Origin: Clostridiales bacterium PH28_bin88
GTDB taxonomy: Bacteria > Bacillota > PH28-bin88
Length of the DNA stretch: 64,000 nt
NCBI GenBank assembly: GCA_000987045.1
Contig: LAKY01000055.1
Location: 124,001 to 188,000, forward strand
Reading direction: 5' to 3'
This document shows positions 8,622 through 17,450 of the stretch, in pieces. The position numbers and the translations under genes were made by a program. The number at the start of each line of letters is the position of its first letter. Within the stretch, counting starts at the first letter, position 1. Under the pieces are notes generated by a model. That model saw only the letters and a list, made by a program, of their open reading frames with translations. It was not told the DNA's origin and made no database searches.

Positions 8622-9377
8622 TTAAGCGGTGGAGCCGCCGTCGACAAAAATGGCCTGCCCGGTTACAAAGTCCGAGGCTTCCGAGGCCAGGTAGATCACC
8701 GCACCGGCCAGGTCCTGCATGGTTCCCAGCCTCCCCATGGGAATCCGCTGGAGGATCTCGTCTTTCTTCACTTTGATCCAATCCGCTGTCATCGGGGTCT
8801 CTATATAGCTGGGGCCAATGGCGTTGACCTGGACATTGTCTTTAACCCATTCCAGGGCCATCACCCTGGTTAACTGGATCACCGCACCCTTACTGGAGCA
8901 GTAAGCGCCCAAAAACGGCCTGCCTTTTACTCCCGCTACCGAGGCGATGTTAATGATCTTGCCTTTTTTCTGCTTAACCATCACCCGGCCCACCGCCTGG
9001 CCCACCAGGAAGATCCCTTTCAAATTGGTGTTAATCACCCGGTCCCATTCCTCTTCAGCCAGATCCAGCAAGGCCTTTCTGATATTCATACCCGCGTTGT
9101 TAATGAGGATGTCGATCCTGCCGAAGTCCTCCACCACTGAGGCTACCATGTCCTCCACCTCGCCTTTGTTGGTGACGTCGGCCCTCCGGGCTACGGCGCG
9201 AATACCAAAGCCCGCCAATTCTTGGGCGACCTGCTCGCCTTCCGCCAGGTTGCGGCTGACCACCACCACATGCACGCCCGCTTCCGCCAGCGCCCGGGCG
9301 ATGCCGTAGCCGATCCCCTTGCTACCGCCGGTAACTATGGCCACTTTGCCGGCCAAATCCGATCCGGGAAGTCCCAT
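8622..9377 (-). CDS. Short-chain dehydrogenase/reductase (FabG-like)
   Basis: Classical SDR of 251 residues: NAD(P)-binding TGGSKGIG near residues 17-24, NNAG mid-protein, the catalytic Tyr and Lys in YCSSK, and a GQAIFVDGG C-terminal motif. It would interconvert a 3-oxo and a 3-hydroxy group, or another alcohol and ketone, in the cytosol. It lies 26 bp downstream of the TRAP permease and 15 bp upstream of the MFS gene, so it belongs to the uptake part of the operon. The substrate is not evident; it could act on the imported acid or its CoA ester. Confidence 0.9.
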   Translation of the reverse strand: MGLPGSDLAGKVAIVTGGSKGIGYGIARALAEAGVHVVVVSRNLAEGEQVAQELAGFGIRAVARRADVTNKGEVEDMVASVVEDFGRIDILINNAGMNIRKALLDLAEEEWDRVINTNLKGIFLVGQAVGRVMVKQKKGKIINIASVAGVKGRPFLGAYCSSKGAVIQLTRVMALEWVKDNVQVNAIGPSYIETPMTADWIKVKKDEILQRIPMGRLGTMQDLAGAVIYLASEASDFVTGQAIFVDGGSTA

Positions 9378-9403
9378 CTTCCCACCCCTACCTTTCCACT
9401 AAC

Positions 9404-11338
9404 TTACTCAACCGCATCTACGGCACTACCCTTCCGGGCCATCCCGCCCGTTTCCTTTCGCCGTAGCAACTGCCAGGCCACGACCGCGATGGCTAACGCA
9501 ATTCCCACCAGGTCGGTGAAAGAACCAGTCTCGATTAACATCAGCGCCCCAGCCAACAGCAGGATGCGCTCAGGCCAACCGGCCTGGAACAGGAACCATC
9601 CCTGCACGCCTGAAGCCAGCATCCATACCCCCAGGAGAGAGGTAAAAACAACCTGGACGACCTGTAAAGGACTGCCAACCAGCAGCATGGCCGGCCCGTA
9701 AGCGAACATGAACGGTACCACAAACGCCGCGATTCCTATCCTGGTAGCATGGAAGCCAGTGCTCATGGGAGGTGAGTTGGCCACTCCGGCAGCGGCGTAG
9801 GCCGCGATAGCCACCGGTGGGGTGATGGCGGAAATAGACGCAAAGTAAAGTACGAACATGTGCGCGGCAATAGGCTGCAGGCCGAGGTTCACCAAGGCGG
9901 GTGCGCCTAAAGTGACAGTGATTATGTATGCTGCCGAGGTAGGCAGCCCCATCCCCAGAATCAGGCAGGTAACCGCGGTGAGGATCAGCGCCATGATTAA
10001 GGAACCGCCGGAAGCTGTCACGATCAGGTTGGAAAACCTGAGCCCCAACCCGGTGATGGTGACAATCCCGATGACAATCCCCGCCGTGGCACAGGCCGCC
10101 GCTACCACCAGCGAGCCTTTCACACCCTTTTCAACGGCCCGCAAGATCTTTTGCGGTGTCATCCGGCCGTCCTTGCTGAGAAAACTCACTGCCACCGTCG
10201 CCCCGATAGCCCAAAGAGCGGACTTTGTGGGGGTGTACATCAGAATGACCAGGGTGTAAATAATCAGGATCAGCGGGATGAAATAGTACCAACCGTTTTT
10301 CAGCACTTCTCTTAAAACGGGGAGTTCTTGCCTGGGCAGCGGCTGCAGCCCCCTCTTGACGGCTCCCAGGTGAACCATGACCCCCACTGAAACAAAGTAC
10401 AGCACCGCCGGGAGGGCGGCCGCCAGTGCCACCTGCCCGTAGGAGATGCCCAGCATTTCCGCCATGATAAACGCGGCCGCGCCCATGACAGGGGGCAACA
10501 CCTGCCCGCCGGTGGAAGCGACCGCTTCGATGGCGCCCGCCACGTCCGCCGGGTAACCTACCTTCTTCATCAACGGAATGGTGAAGGTGCCGGTGGTGAC
10601 CACGTTGGAGGCAGCAGAACCGGAAATAGTCCCCATCAAGGCGCTGGATACGACGGCAGTCATCGCCGGCCCGCTCCTGGTTCTCCCGGCCAGGGCATAC
10701 GCCAGGTCGACGAAGAACTGGCCGCCCCCCGACTCTTCCAAAAAAGCTCCAAACAGGACAAACAGCACGATAAAACTTGCTGAAACCGCCAGCGGGGTAC
10801 CGTAAATCCCTTCGTGGGTGAATACAGTCTGCTCGATGATCTGCTGGATGTCATAGCCCCGGTGGGCTAACAAGGAGGGCAGGTTACGCCCGAAGTAAGC
10901 ATAAGCCAGAAACAGCAGGGCAACCACCACCATGGCGTTACCGGTAATGCGCCTGGTAGCTTCAAGTAGTACCAGAATCAACAGTGCGCCTATTACCAGG
11001 TCCAATGTAGTCATCCCTGTCAATGAACGCGCCGCCAGCCTCGCCGGTGAGGCAAAAATCAGCATGTACAGCCCAACAAAGGCCGCTAGCAGTACCGGCA
11101 CCAGGTTCACCAGCCACTGCCCCTTAAACCGGCGCTTGAGAGGATAGTAAAGAAAGATGAGCACCAGGGCCAGGGTCAGGTGGATCCCCCGCTGGTACAT
11201 GGCCTGCAAGAGCCCGAACCCGGCAGTATATAAATGAAAGAAACCTAACACCCAGGCCAGGACGGCAGCTACGCTGGCGCCAGCGAGCCTGTTTTTCCGG
11301 TTTACGGTCTGGGTTAGCTGTCCTAACAAAAACACCAC
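9404..11338 (-). CDS. TRAP transporter fused permease (TAXI type)
   Basis: Membrane permease of about 644 residues that joins the small DctQ-like and large DctM-like parts in one chain, as is normal for TAXI-type TRAP systems. The large part has the family's repeated signatures (SGSAASNVVTTGTFTIPLMKK, PPVMGAAAFIMAE, and GMGLPTSAAY with TPPVAIAAYAAAG in the second half). It drives ion-coupled uptake of an organic acid delivered by the substrate-binding lipoprotein at 11989-13083. The frame opens with two GTG codons after an AAGGGG site; a TTG at 11329 is also possible. The operon order is binding protein, DUF1850 protein, permease. Confidence 0.93.
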   Translation of the reverse strand: MVFLLGQLTQTVNRKNRLAGASVAAVLAWVLGFFHLYTAGFGLLQAMYQRGIHLTLALVLIFLYYPLKRRFKGQWLVNLVPVLLAAFVGLYMLIFASPARLAARSLTGMTTLDLVIGALLILVLLEATRRITGNAMVVVALLFLAYAYFGRNLPSLLAHRGYDIQQIIEQTVFTHEGIYGTPLAVSASFIVLFVLFGAFLEESGGGQFFVDLAYALAGRTRSGPAMTAVVSSALMGTISGSAASNVVTTGTFTIPLMKKVGYPADVAGAIEAVASTGGQVLPPVMGAAAFIMAEMLGISYGQVALAAALPAVLYFVSVGVMVHLGAVKRGLQPLPRQELPVLREVLKNGWYYFIPLILIIYTLVILMYTPTKSALWAIGATVAVSFLSKDGRMTPQKILRAVEKGVKGSLVVAAACATAGIVIGIVTITGLGLRFSNLIVTASGGSLIMALILTAVTCLILGMGLPTSAAYIITVTLGAPALVNLGLQPIAAHMFVLYFASISAITPPVAIAAYAAAGVANSPPMSTGFHATRIGIAAFVVPFMFAYGPAMLLVGSPLQVVQVVFTSLLGVWMLASGVQGWFLFQAGWPERILLLAGALMLIETGSFTDLVGIALAIAVVAWQLLRRKETGGMARKGSAVDAVE

Positions 11339-11359
11339 CCCTTGGCATGCTGTTTTAAG

Positions 11360-11893
11360 CTAATGCTGTTTAACAATGCGAAAAACACCCATGGTCATCA
11401 TGCGATTAGCCTTTTCCAAGCGCATCTGAAGGAGTGTCCCGCCCGGGGCCAAGCCAGGCAATGACACAACTTGTTTTTTTTCTTCCAGTTCCAGCATTTG
11501 CGGGACCATATTGGCGACCCGGATGTACAGGGAGGGGAAAACCACTTCCTGGTACCGCGCGATGTTTCGCACCCTGGCAAACCCGTCGTCATCCATGGAA
11601 AAGTCTCCACGGTATGTTGCTTCGCGGGCATCGTAATTAAAGACTTGAAAGGCGTGCTCGACCAGCTGGAAGTCTCCCTGGGACCGTACACGGTACACTT
11701 CTTCCACCCACCCTTTCTCGTAAGAGTGGAGGAACCTCAAACGGACCATCGTTCCTGCTCGCACCGGCATCCGGTACAGCGCCTCGTTGCTGGTAACCTG
11801 GCGCAGGGTGAGGGTTTCTATTGGCCACAGGAAGAATAAACCCAGCAGCACGCTGGTTAGGCCGGTGATTGCCAGCCAGGTTTTTAGCCGCAT
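11360..11893 (-). CDS. DUF1850 protein of a TAXI-TRAP system
   Basis: Small protein of about 178 residues with a single N-terminal membrane span (WLAITGLTSVLLGLFFLW) and an extracytoplasmic domain. The conserved FLHSYEKGWVEEVYRV segment is typical of DUF1850 proteins, which are encoded almost only beside TAXI-type TRAP permeases. Its role is not established; accessory or assembly functions are possible. The ATG at 11893 is preceded by GGAGG about 13 bases upstream, and a TTG just before the ATG is an alternative start. It lies between the binding protein and the permease with short gaps. Confidence 0.85.
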   Translation of the reverse strand: MRLKTWLAITGLTSVLLGLFFLWPIETLTLRQVTSNEALYRMPVRAGTMVRLRFLHSYEKGWVEEVYRVRSQGDFQLVEHAFQVFNYDAREATYRGDFSMDDDGFARVRNIARYQEVVFPSLYIRVANMVPQMLELEEKKQVVSLPGLAPGGTLLQMRLEKANRMMTMGVFRIVKQH

Positions 11894-11988
11894 GCAAGAG
11901 CCCGCCTCCCCTCCGGCTTCCGTAAAGTTGGATCGTGCAGGTCTACCAGCCGGGGCCGCCACGACCCCGGCTTTATAGACTCAACAGG

Positions 11989-13083
11989 TTACTTCTTCAT
12001 TTCGGGGGGGATCAGTTCGGGGGGAACGGTCAATCCCTTCTCCTGATAGTACTTGATCGCCCCCGGGTGCAGTGGAACGGTGTGTCCCAGGAGCGCGGTA
12101 TCCAGGGTCATGTCCTTGACCACTGCATGGACGTCTTTCCACTCATCGCGATGCTCCCAAACCGCCTTGGTGATCTGGTAGGCGTCTTCCTCGCTCATCT
12201 TGGTGGTCGTCGTAATCAGTCCGCGGTACACCAGGGTATCGATGTCTTTATCCTGGCCGGGGTATGACCCGGCTTTGATCACGTGGGGCAGGAAACCAGG
12301 CAGTCTGGCCACCAGGCGATCAATAGCATCCTTTTCCAGGGGAATCAATTTCATCCCGTTGGTTACCGCCAGCTCGGTGAAAGCTCCGGTGGGTACCGGC
12401 ATCAGGGACATGGACAGGTCCAGGTTACCGTCCTTGATGGCTGTTACCTGATCGGGCACCGACAGGAACTGTTCTTCCACGTCATCATAAGTCAGCCCGT
12501 TCTCCGCCAGCACGGTCTTGTTGAATACCTCTGTTCCGCTCCCCGGAGCGCCGACACCGACCTTTTTCCCTTTAAACTCCTTGATGCTGTTGTAGGGGCT
12601 GTTTTTAGGACCGAAGAAGTGGGCAACGGTTCCGTAGCTCGCCATTAAAGACCGGAGGTTATCGGTCTTCTTTCCCGCGTACAGGTCCAACCCGTTATAG
12701 GCTTGATAAGCGATATCGGGCTGGGTAAAGACTATATCCACTTTGCCTTCCTGCAGGTTTCTCAGGTTCTCTAAACTGGCAGCCCCGGTTTCGGCATTAG
12801 CCTGCATATTGGTAACATATTTGCTGATTACCGCCGCCATTCCACCCCCAATGGGGTACCAGGCGCCGGCGGTAGAGGCGGTAGCAATAGAAATCCATTT
12901 CTTCCCACCCCCGGACCCGGATCCTTGCGTTTGCGTGGAACTGCTCTTGCCGCTATCCGCCGCCTTGCTGCTGTCGGCCGTCTTTCCACCTCCGCACCCA
13001 GACAGGACCAGGGTTAAAACCAGGATGATCACCAAAACAGTTGCAAAGCGCCCTGACTTAGTTGCACGAAAAAACATCCTCAT
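11989..13083 (-). CDS. TAXI-family TRAP substrate-binding lipoprotein
   Basis: Extracytoplasmic solute receptor of 364 residues. A signal peptide (VLVIILVLTLVLSGC) ends in the lipobox LSGC, so the protein should be lipid-anchored, followed by a Ser/Gly-rich linker. The mature part opens with ISIATASTAGAWYPIGGGMA, the region that gives TAXI receptors their ligand-binding loop. It hands substrate to the fused permease at 9404-11338; glutamate and other carboxylates are known TAXI ligands, but the ligand here is not evident. It is the first transport gene after the beta-oxidation genes of the operon, 231 bp past MaoC. Confidence 0.95.
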   Translation of the reverse strand: MRMFFRATKSGRFATVLVIILVLTLVLSGCGGGKTADSSKAADSGKSSSTQTQGSGSGGGKKWISIATASTAGAWYPIGGGMAAVISKYVTNMQANAETGAASLENLRNLQEGKVDIVFTQPDIAYQAYNGLDLYAGKKTDNLRSLMASYGTVAHFFGPKNSPYNSIKEFKGKKVGVGAPGSGTEVFNKTVLAENGLTYDDVEEQFLSVPDQVTAIKDGNLDLSMSLMPVPTGAFTELAVTNGMKLIPLEKDAIDRLVARLPGFLPHVIKAGSYPGQDKDIDTLVYRGLITTTTKMSEEDAYQITKAVWEHRDEWKDVHAVVKDMTLDTALLGHTVPLHPGAIKYYQEKGLTVPPELIPPEMKK

Positions 13084-13282
13084 TCTCCTTCCCTTATTCA
13101 GCGAATCGTCCCTTACACTCCAGAAACCTTTCAGTTTTCCGTCCTTCCATGTGTCTGCATCTTTGTCCTGTTCCTCGTTATTCTCAGTTTAGGGCATCGC
13201 CCCCCTTCCAATAGCTAGGCTAACTTATCTGACTATAGTGATTTTTCTGGTCACGTTTACGCTTCAAGGGCTACAGGTCAAA

Positions 13283-13301
13283 GGAACCGGTGACGGGTTC
13301 C
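13283..13301 (-). terminator. Weak hairpin between MaoC and the TRAP genes
   Basis: A six-base stem (GGAACC with GGTTCC) lies about 14 bp past the MaoC stop and is followed on the minus strand by CTTTG. The stem is short and the U-tract poor, so this is at most a partial terminator or processing site between the beta-oxidation and transport genes. The rest of the 231-bp gap (13084-13314) shows no promoter I can support. Confidence 0.3.
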
Positions 13302-13314
13302 AAGCACCTTCACA

Positions 13315-13755
13315 TCAGTCCTGTGGCCGCCTTTTAACCATCACCGTGTGGCGGCCTGCTTGTACTACTTCTCCCCGCTGGTTAAATACCTGGACATCCT
13401 GGACGATAATCCCGCGATCAGGTTGCTTGGTTTCTCTCTTTTCAGCGATGGTAAAACAGGCATGAATGGTATCCCCGAAGAAAATCGGCTTCTTGAATTC
13501 CCAGGTCAATCCCAAGAACGCTACCACCGTACCATCGAATAGGCCCAACCTGGCCTTTAACCCGGCCGCGACAGCCAGGCCTAGCAGGCCGTGGGCGATG
13601 CGCTCCTTGAAAATGGTGCCTTTACCGAATTCCGCGTCGATGTGCAGTGGGTTGTAGTCTCCTGAAAGGCCCGCAAACATCACCACGTCTGCTTCAGTAA
13701 TGGTTCTGGCGGGAGTAATGTGCGACTCCCCCACGGTGCAGTCCTCATAATACAT
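13315..13755 (-). CDS. MaoC-like (R)-specific enoyl-CoA hydratase
   Basis: Hot-dog-fold hydratase of 146 residues, close to the usual length of single-domain MaoC enzymes. The catalytic pair is visible in GDYNPLHID (Asp33 and His38), followed by the conserved HGLLG segment. It adds water to a trans-2-enoyl-CoA to give the (R)-3-hydroxyacyl-CoA, or runs the reverse dehydration. It follows the acyl-CoA dehydrogenase in a beta-oxidation operon that already has a crotonase hydratase (14984), so it may serve a different stereoisomer or a branched or aromatic intermediate. It could also be a dehydratase for 2-methyl-hydroxyacyl-CoA. Confidence 0.9.
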   Translation of the reverse strand: MYYEDCTVGESHITPARTITEADVVMFAGLSGDYNPLHIDAEFGKGTIFKERIAHGLLGLAVAAGLKARLGLFDGTVVAFLGLTWEFKKPIFFGDTIHACFTIAEKRETKQPDRGIIVQDVQVFNQRGEVVQAGRHTVMVKRRPQD

Positions 13756-13798
13756 TTTCGTGGCAATCGCTCCCTTTCATTCGAAAATATGTTGATTT

Positions 13799-14953
13799 TT
13801 ATGCTCCCATTTCTTTTAAAAGCTGCCCGGCTATAATCATCCGCTGGATCTCATTGGTGCCTTCATAAATCCGCGTAATCCGGGCATCCCGGTAAAAGCG
13901 TTCAACCGGGTACTCCTTCATGTAGCCCATGCCGCCGTGAATCTGCACAGCCTTGTCGACGACCCGGTTAAACACCTCTGAAGCAAACATCTTCACCATG
14001 GCGCTTTCCTTGATCACCGGCATGCCGCTATCCACCATCCAGGCCACCTGGTAGGTGAGAGCCCTGGCCGCGGCTGTCTCAGTAGCCATCTCCGCCAGCA
14101 TCCATTGGATGGCCTGGAAGGAAGCGATAGGCTGGCCAAACTGAACTCGTTGTTGGGCGTAACGGGTTGACATCTCGATCAGTTTATTGCAAGCTCCCAC
14201 ACTGCGGGCGCCCAAAGTACAACGCCCTTTGGAAAGGATCTTCAGGGCTGTAGCATATCCGCGTCCTTCCTGGCCGAGCAAGTTCTCAGCAGGGACCTCG
14301 CAATCTTCAAAAATAATCTCCGAGGTGTATGACCCTCTGAGACCCATCTTTTTCTCAATGGTCCCGACGGAAAAGCCAGGAAAATCCTTCTCCACCAGGA
14401 AGGCGCTGAAACCGCCCCGGGCCCCTTTTTCCTTGTCGGTGACGGCAATCACAGTAAAAAGATCCGCCACCGGCCCGTTGGTAATAAAATGTTTCATGCC
14501 GTTCAGGATCCACTTGTCACCTTTTTTGACTGCAGTTGTCTTAAGGTTGGTGGCATCCGAGCCGGCGTTTGGCTCAGTAAGCGCAAAAGCCCCGATCTTT
14601 TCTCCCCTGGCCATGAGCGGGAGATATTTCTTCTTCGTTTCCTCGCTGCCCATCTCGATGATCCCTGTAGAACCGATACCGGTGTGGGCTCCCACCAGGC
14701 TGACCCACCCGGTATGGGTCCTGCCCATCTCCTCCAGCACGACGCAGCGGCCCAGCATGTTCAGGCCAATCCCGCCGTATTCCTCTGGAATACTCATCCC
14801 AAAGAGGCCCACTTCTTTGGTCTTGGCAACCAGGTGTTCCGGGATCTTGTCCTCATCCTCAATCTGCTGGGCAAAAGGCTCAACCTCGTTCTCCACGAAG
14901 TCTCTTACCATGGCCTGCATCTGCTTCAATTCTTCCGGAATGGTAAAATCCAT
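13799..14953 (-). CDS. Acyl-CoA dehydrogenase
   Basis: FAD enzyme of 384 residues that introduces the 2,3-double bond into an acyl-CoA and passes electrons to electron-transfer flavoprotein. It shows the N-terminal helical domain, the FALTEPNAGSD flavin/substrate motif near residues 124-134, and the C-terminal IYEGTNEIQ motif whose first Glu is the usual catalytic base of short-chain members. I chose the ATG at 14953 (MDFTIPEE) with GGGAGG seven bases upstream; the frame opens six codons earlier. It resembles the enzyme at 47256-48416 along its whole length, so the two are paralogues in separate transcripts. Confidence 0.95.
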   Translation of the reverse strand: MDFTIPEELKQMQAMVRDFVENEVEPFAQQIEDEDKIPEHLVAKTKEVGLFGMSIPEEYGGIGLNMLGRCVVLEEMGRTHTGWVSLVGAHTGIGSTGIIEMGSEETKKKYLPLMARGEKIGAFALTEPNAGSDATNLKTTAVKKGDKWILNGMKHFITNGPVADLFTVIAVTDKEKGARGGFSAFLVEKDFPGFSVGTIEKKMGLRGSYTSEIIFEDCEVPAENLLGQEGRGYATALKILSKGRCTLGARSVGACNKLIEMSTRYAQQRVQFGQPIASFQAIQWMLAEMATETAAARALTYQVAWMVDSGMPVIKESAMVKMFASEVFNRVVDKAVQIHGGMGYMKEYPVERFYRDARITRIYEGTNEIQRMIIAGQLLKEMGA

Positions 14954-14983
14954 CTTGCTCCCTCCCGCCATACTTGTTTGGTT

Positions 14984-15778
14984 TTATTGACCCTTAAAGT
15001 TGGGCGTACGCTTCTCCAGGAAGGCGGAAGTCCCTTCGATCCGGTCGTCGGTCCCAAACGCCACTGTTTGCGCAAACTTTTCAAAAAGCAGTCCAGAGAA
15101 TAAATCGGTGTTAGCCCCCACGTTAATGGCAGCCTTTGCCACGCTAATCGCCACCGGCCCTTTGGACATAATCTTTTCCGCCATCTCCCTGGCTGATGCC
15201 ATTAATTGCTCAGGCTCCACCACCTTGTTCACCAGCCCAATTCGTTCCGCCTCCGTGGCATCAAGGATATCTCCCGTAAAGATCAATTCCTTGGCCTTAC
15301 CGAGTCCTACCAGGCGCTGGAGGCGCTGGGTACCCCCAGCCCCCGGGATGATCCCCAGGTTGACCTCGGGCTGGCCAAACCTGGAGCGCGTGGTGGCAAT
15401 CCTGATGTCACATGCCATGGCCAGCTCACAGCCACCCCCCAGGGCGAAACCGTCGATGGCGGCGACCACCGGTTTGGTGAGGAACTCAATTTCATTCAGG
15501 GTATCGTTGGCCTCGCTCTTCAGCACGTCCAGGGTCTTCCTTTCCCGGAGGGAGCGGATGTCCGCCCCCGACGCGAAGGCCTTGCCGCCCGCGCCGGTGA
15601 TGACCACCACCTTGACCTCATCATCATACTTGAATTCCCGGATGGCCGACCGGATCTCGGACCAGGTTTGGGGATCCAGGGCGTTACGCACTTCCGGCCG
15701 GTTGAGGGTAATCAACCCCAAACCTCCTTCTTTGGTTACCAATAAGTTCTGGTAAGCCAATGCCGCCACTCCCTTCAT
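14984..15778 (-). CDS. Enoyl-CoA hydratase (crotonase)
   Basis: Crotonase-fold enzyme of about 264 residues. Both catalytic glutamates of true hydratases are present: in GGGCELAMACD and in GQPEVNLGIIPGAGGTQRL. The oxyanion-hole region (AFASGADI) is also present. It hydrates a trans-2-enoyl-CoA to the (S)-3-hydroxyacyl-CoA between the dehydrogenase at 13799 and the 3-hydroxyacyl-CoA dehydrogenase at 15779, which it nearly abuts. The start is uncertain: an ATG at 15778 lies right after the upstream stop, while a TTG at 15760 has a better-placed GGGAG site and gives the more usual N-terminus. Confidence 0.94.
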   Translation of the reverse strand: MKGVAALAYQNLLVTKEGGLGLITLNRPEVRNALDPQTWSEIRSAIREFKYDDEVKVVVITGAGGKAFASGADIRSLRERKTLDVLKSEANDTLNEIEFLTKPVVAAIDGFALGGGCELAMACDIRIATTRSRFGQPEVNLGIIPGAGGTQRLQRLVGLGKAKELIFTGDILDATEAERIGLVNKVVEPEQLMASAREMAEKIMSKGPVAISVAKAAINVGANTDLFSGLLFEKFAQTVAFGTDDRIEGTSAFLEKRTPNFKGQ

Positions 15779-16639
15779 TCATTTCTTATCAGGGTACTCG
15801 TAAACCCCACGGCCAACCTTTCGGCCCAGGCGACCGGCCTTGACATACTTAATTAACAGGGGGCAGGGCCGGAATTTTGCTCCCAGGGTGGCATGTAGGT
15901 ACTCCAACACCTTCAGCCTGGTATCCCAGCCTACCAGATCACCGAGTTCAAACGGCCCCATGGGGTGATTCAGGCCCAGCTTCAATGCCTTATCAATATC
16001 CCTGGCGGAGGCCACTCCTTCCATCAGCATGTAGAAGGCCTCGTTACCAATCATGGCGTTAATGCGGCTGGTGGCAAACCCGGGAAACTCGTTAACCTCC
16101 ACCGTTTCTTTACCCATCCGGTGAGCCACCTCTTCCGTCAGTCGCACTGCTTCATCACACGTCTCCAGGCCTCGCACGATCTCCACCAGTTTCATTACGT
16201 GGGCGGGATTGAAAAAGTGCATCCCCACCACCATATGGGGCCGCTTGGAAACCGCGGCAATCTCCGTGATGCTCTTCGCCGAGGTATTGGTTGCCATCAC
16301 GGTATGGGGTGGGCAGAAGGTGTCCAGGTCCATAAAAATCTGGTGCTTTAACTGTAAATCTTCCGGTACCGCCTCGATGACGAAGTCGGCGTTTTCCACC
16401 GCCTCCTTCAAGCCTGTTACCGGCTTAATCCTGCCGAGAGCGGCCTCCACGGTTTCTTTCGTAACCTTACCGAGCTCAATGCCCTTTTTCAGGTTTCCCT
16501 CAATCACTTTCAGCGCTTGGGCCAAAATATCATCACTGACATCCTGCAGGGCCACTTGATAACCACCCAGCGCAGCCACGTGGGCAATGCCCCGCCCCAT
16601 TAATCCAGCTCCCAACACTGCTACCTTCTCGATTCCCAT
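15779..16639 (-). CDS. 3-hydroxyacyl-CoA dehydrogenase
   Basis: NAD-dependent dehydrogenase of 286 residues, the size of a single-function HAD/HBD enzyme. It has the dinucleotide motif GAGLMGRG at residues 10-17, the catalytic His region MHFFNPAHVMKLVE, and the C-terminal substrate domain (NHPMGPFELGDLVG). It oxidises (S)-3-hydroxyacyl-CoA to 3-oxoacyl-CoA. I use the ATG at 16639 (MGIEKVAVLG) after GGAAGGCAAGGG; the frame opens 45 codons earlier, but that stretch does not resemble the family. It is the first gene of the transcript driven by the sigma-54 promoter at 16817-16835, with a leader of about 170 bases. Confidence 0.94.
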   Translation of the reverse strand: MGIEKVAVLGAGLMGRGIAHVAALGGYQVALQDVSDDILAQALKVIEGNLKKGIELGKVTKETVEAALGRIKPVTGLKEAVENADFVIEAVPEDLQLKHQIFMDLDTFCPPHTVMATNTSAKSITEIAAVSKRPHMVVGMHFFNPAHVMKLVEIVRGLETCDEAVRLTEEVAHRMGKETVEVNEFPGFATSRINAMIGNEAFYMLMEGVASARDIDKALKLGLNHPMGPFELGDLVGWDTRLKVLEYLHATLGAKFRPCPLLIKYVKAGRLGRKVGRGVYEYPDKK

Positions 16640-16816
16640 ACAGTTTCCCTTGCCTTCCAGCAAGTTGCCCCCCCTTCTACTTTCTGGCAATTGGTTTTCT
16701 GTTTGAAAAGAAACCGACCCTCCCGTGTACAAAAATTCCGCTTTCACTGCTGCCGGAAATTTTGCTATTTCCAAATTTATCAGACATCCGCTTAACGCTT
16801 AGTCACCCAGGCATAA

Positions 16817-16835
16817 AAGCAAGATTGATGCCAGA
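16817..16835 (-). promoter_or_regulatory. Sigma-54 promoter of the beta-oxidation/TRAP operon
   Basis: The minus strand reads TGGCATC-N4-TTGCT with GG (16832-16831) ten bases from GC (16820-16819), a strong -24/-12 pair. The gap 16640-17008 holds this promoter, a leader and the enhancer sites at 16973-17005, and no gene. It would drive 3-hydroxyacyl-CoA dehydrogenase, enoyl-CoA hydratase, acyl-CoA dehydrogenase, MaoC and probably the TRAP genes beyond. Confidence 0.8.
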
Positions 16836-16972
16836 CACTGTTGCGTCCGGGGTAAAAACGTATCTGAGAAAGACTTTCGCCAAGCCCTTGCCAAATACGG
16901 TTCTCCACCATCGGGGAAGCAACGTCTTACCTAATATATAGGAGTCCGCCAGGCTGATTCTTTTCAGTTAAA

Positions 16973-17005
16973 ATGCGTGCTGGCCTTCCCAATGCATTTC
17001 TGCAT
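16973..17005. promoter_or_regulatory. Enhancer (UAS) palindrome with half-site, upstream of 16817 promoter
   Basis: A perfect palindrome ATGCA-TTTC-TGCAT lies at 16992-17005, with a half-conserved copy ATGCG-TGCT-GGCCT 19 bp away at 16973-16986. The palindrome centre is 167 bp from the -24 GG. It is close to the end of the OB-fold gene. The spacing matches the pairs near 3242, 40210, 45394 and 48664. Confidence 0.65.
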
Positions 17006-17008
17006 GGA

Positions 17009-17437
17009 TCAACTTTTTACCGGTATAGGCCTGAATTTGTAGCCGTAGCGGATGACTTCTTCCTCTACGTAAATCCGTCGGATCACCGCCTCTACCTCTA
17101 AGCCGATGCGCACGCCATCATCCGGCACATCCACCAACTGGGCAATGATCTTGGGTCCTTCTTCCAGCTCCACCAGTACAACGGGGTAGGAATCCTTGAT
17201 GAGTGCCTCTTCGGCAAATTCCGGCGGAGCCCCGCCGGCAGCCAGTATGGTGTACGAGTAAACCTTCCCCCTCCCGCTGAGCTTGATTTCCTCAAAACTG
17301 GACGATGCCCGGCAGTACTTACAAACCCCCTTGGGAGGGAAATTGATCTTGCCGCACTCATGGCAGCGGTGACCCACTAACCGGTAGCGTTGTTTTATCG
17401 CCCTTTGAAACAATGGAATTGATATATGAGCTGTCAT
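17009..17437 (-). CDS. Zn-ribbon OB-fold protein (DUF35)
   Basis: Protein of 142 residues with an N-terminal zinc ribbon (Cys pairs in CHECGKINFPPKGVCKYC) and a C-terminal OB-fold. In archaea, proteins of this kind bridge an acetoacetyl-CoA thiolase and HMG-CoA synthase; in anaerobic toluene degradation BbsA does the same for a thiolase. Here it is the last of three tightly packed genes, after the SCP2-like thiolase (18476) and the HMG-CoA-synthase-like protein (17451), so a three-subunit complex that holds the CoA arm of the intermediate is likely. The start is the ATG at 17437, 13 bp after the upstream stop. Confidence 0.88.
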   Translation of the reverse strand: MTAHISIPLFQRAIKQRYRLVGHRCHECGKINFPPKGVCKYCRASSSFEEIKLSGRGKVYSYTILAAGGAPPEFAEEALIKDSYPVVLVELEEGPKIIAQLVDVPDDGVRIGLEVEAVIRRIYVEEEVIRYGYKFRPIPVKS

Positions 17438-17450
17438 CTACCCCCACCCC

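Noticed and set aside
16981-16997. TGG-N10-GC on the plus strand near the enhancer site at 16992
   Set aside because: It would face away from all genes and arises from bases that already belong to the palindrome; such spacing is common by chance.
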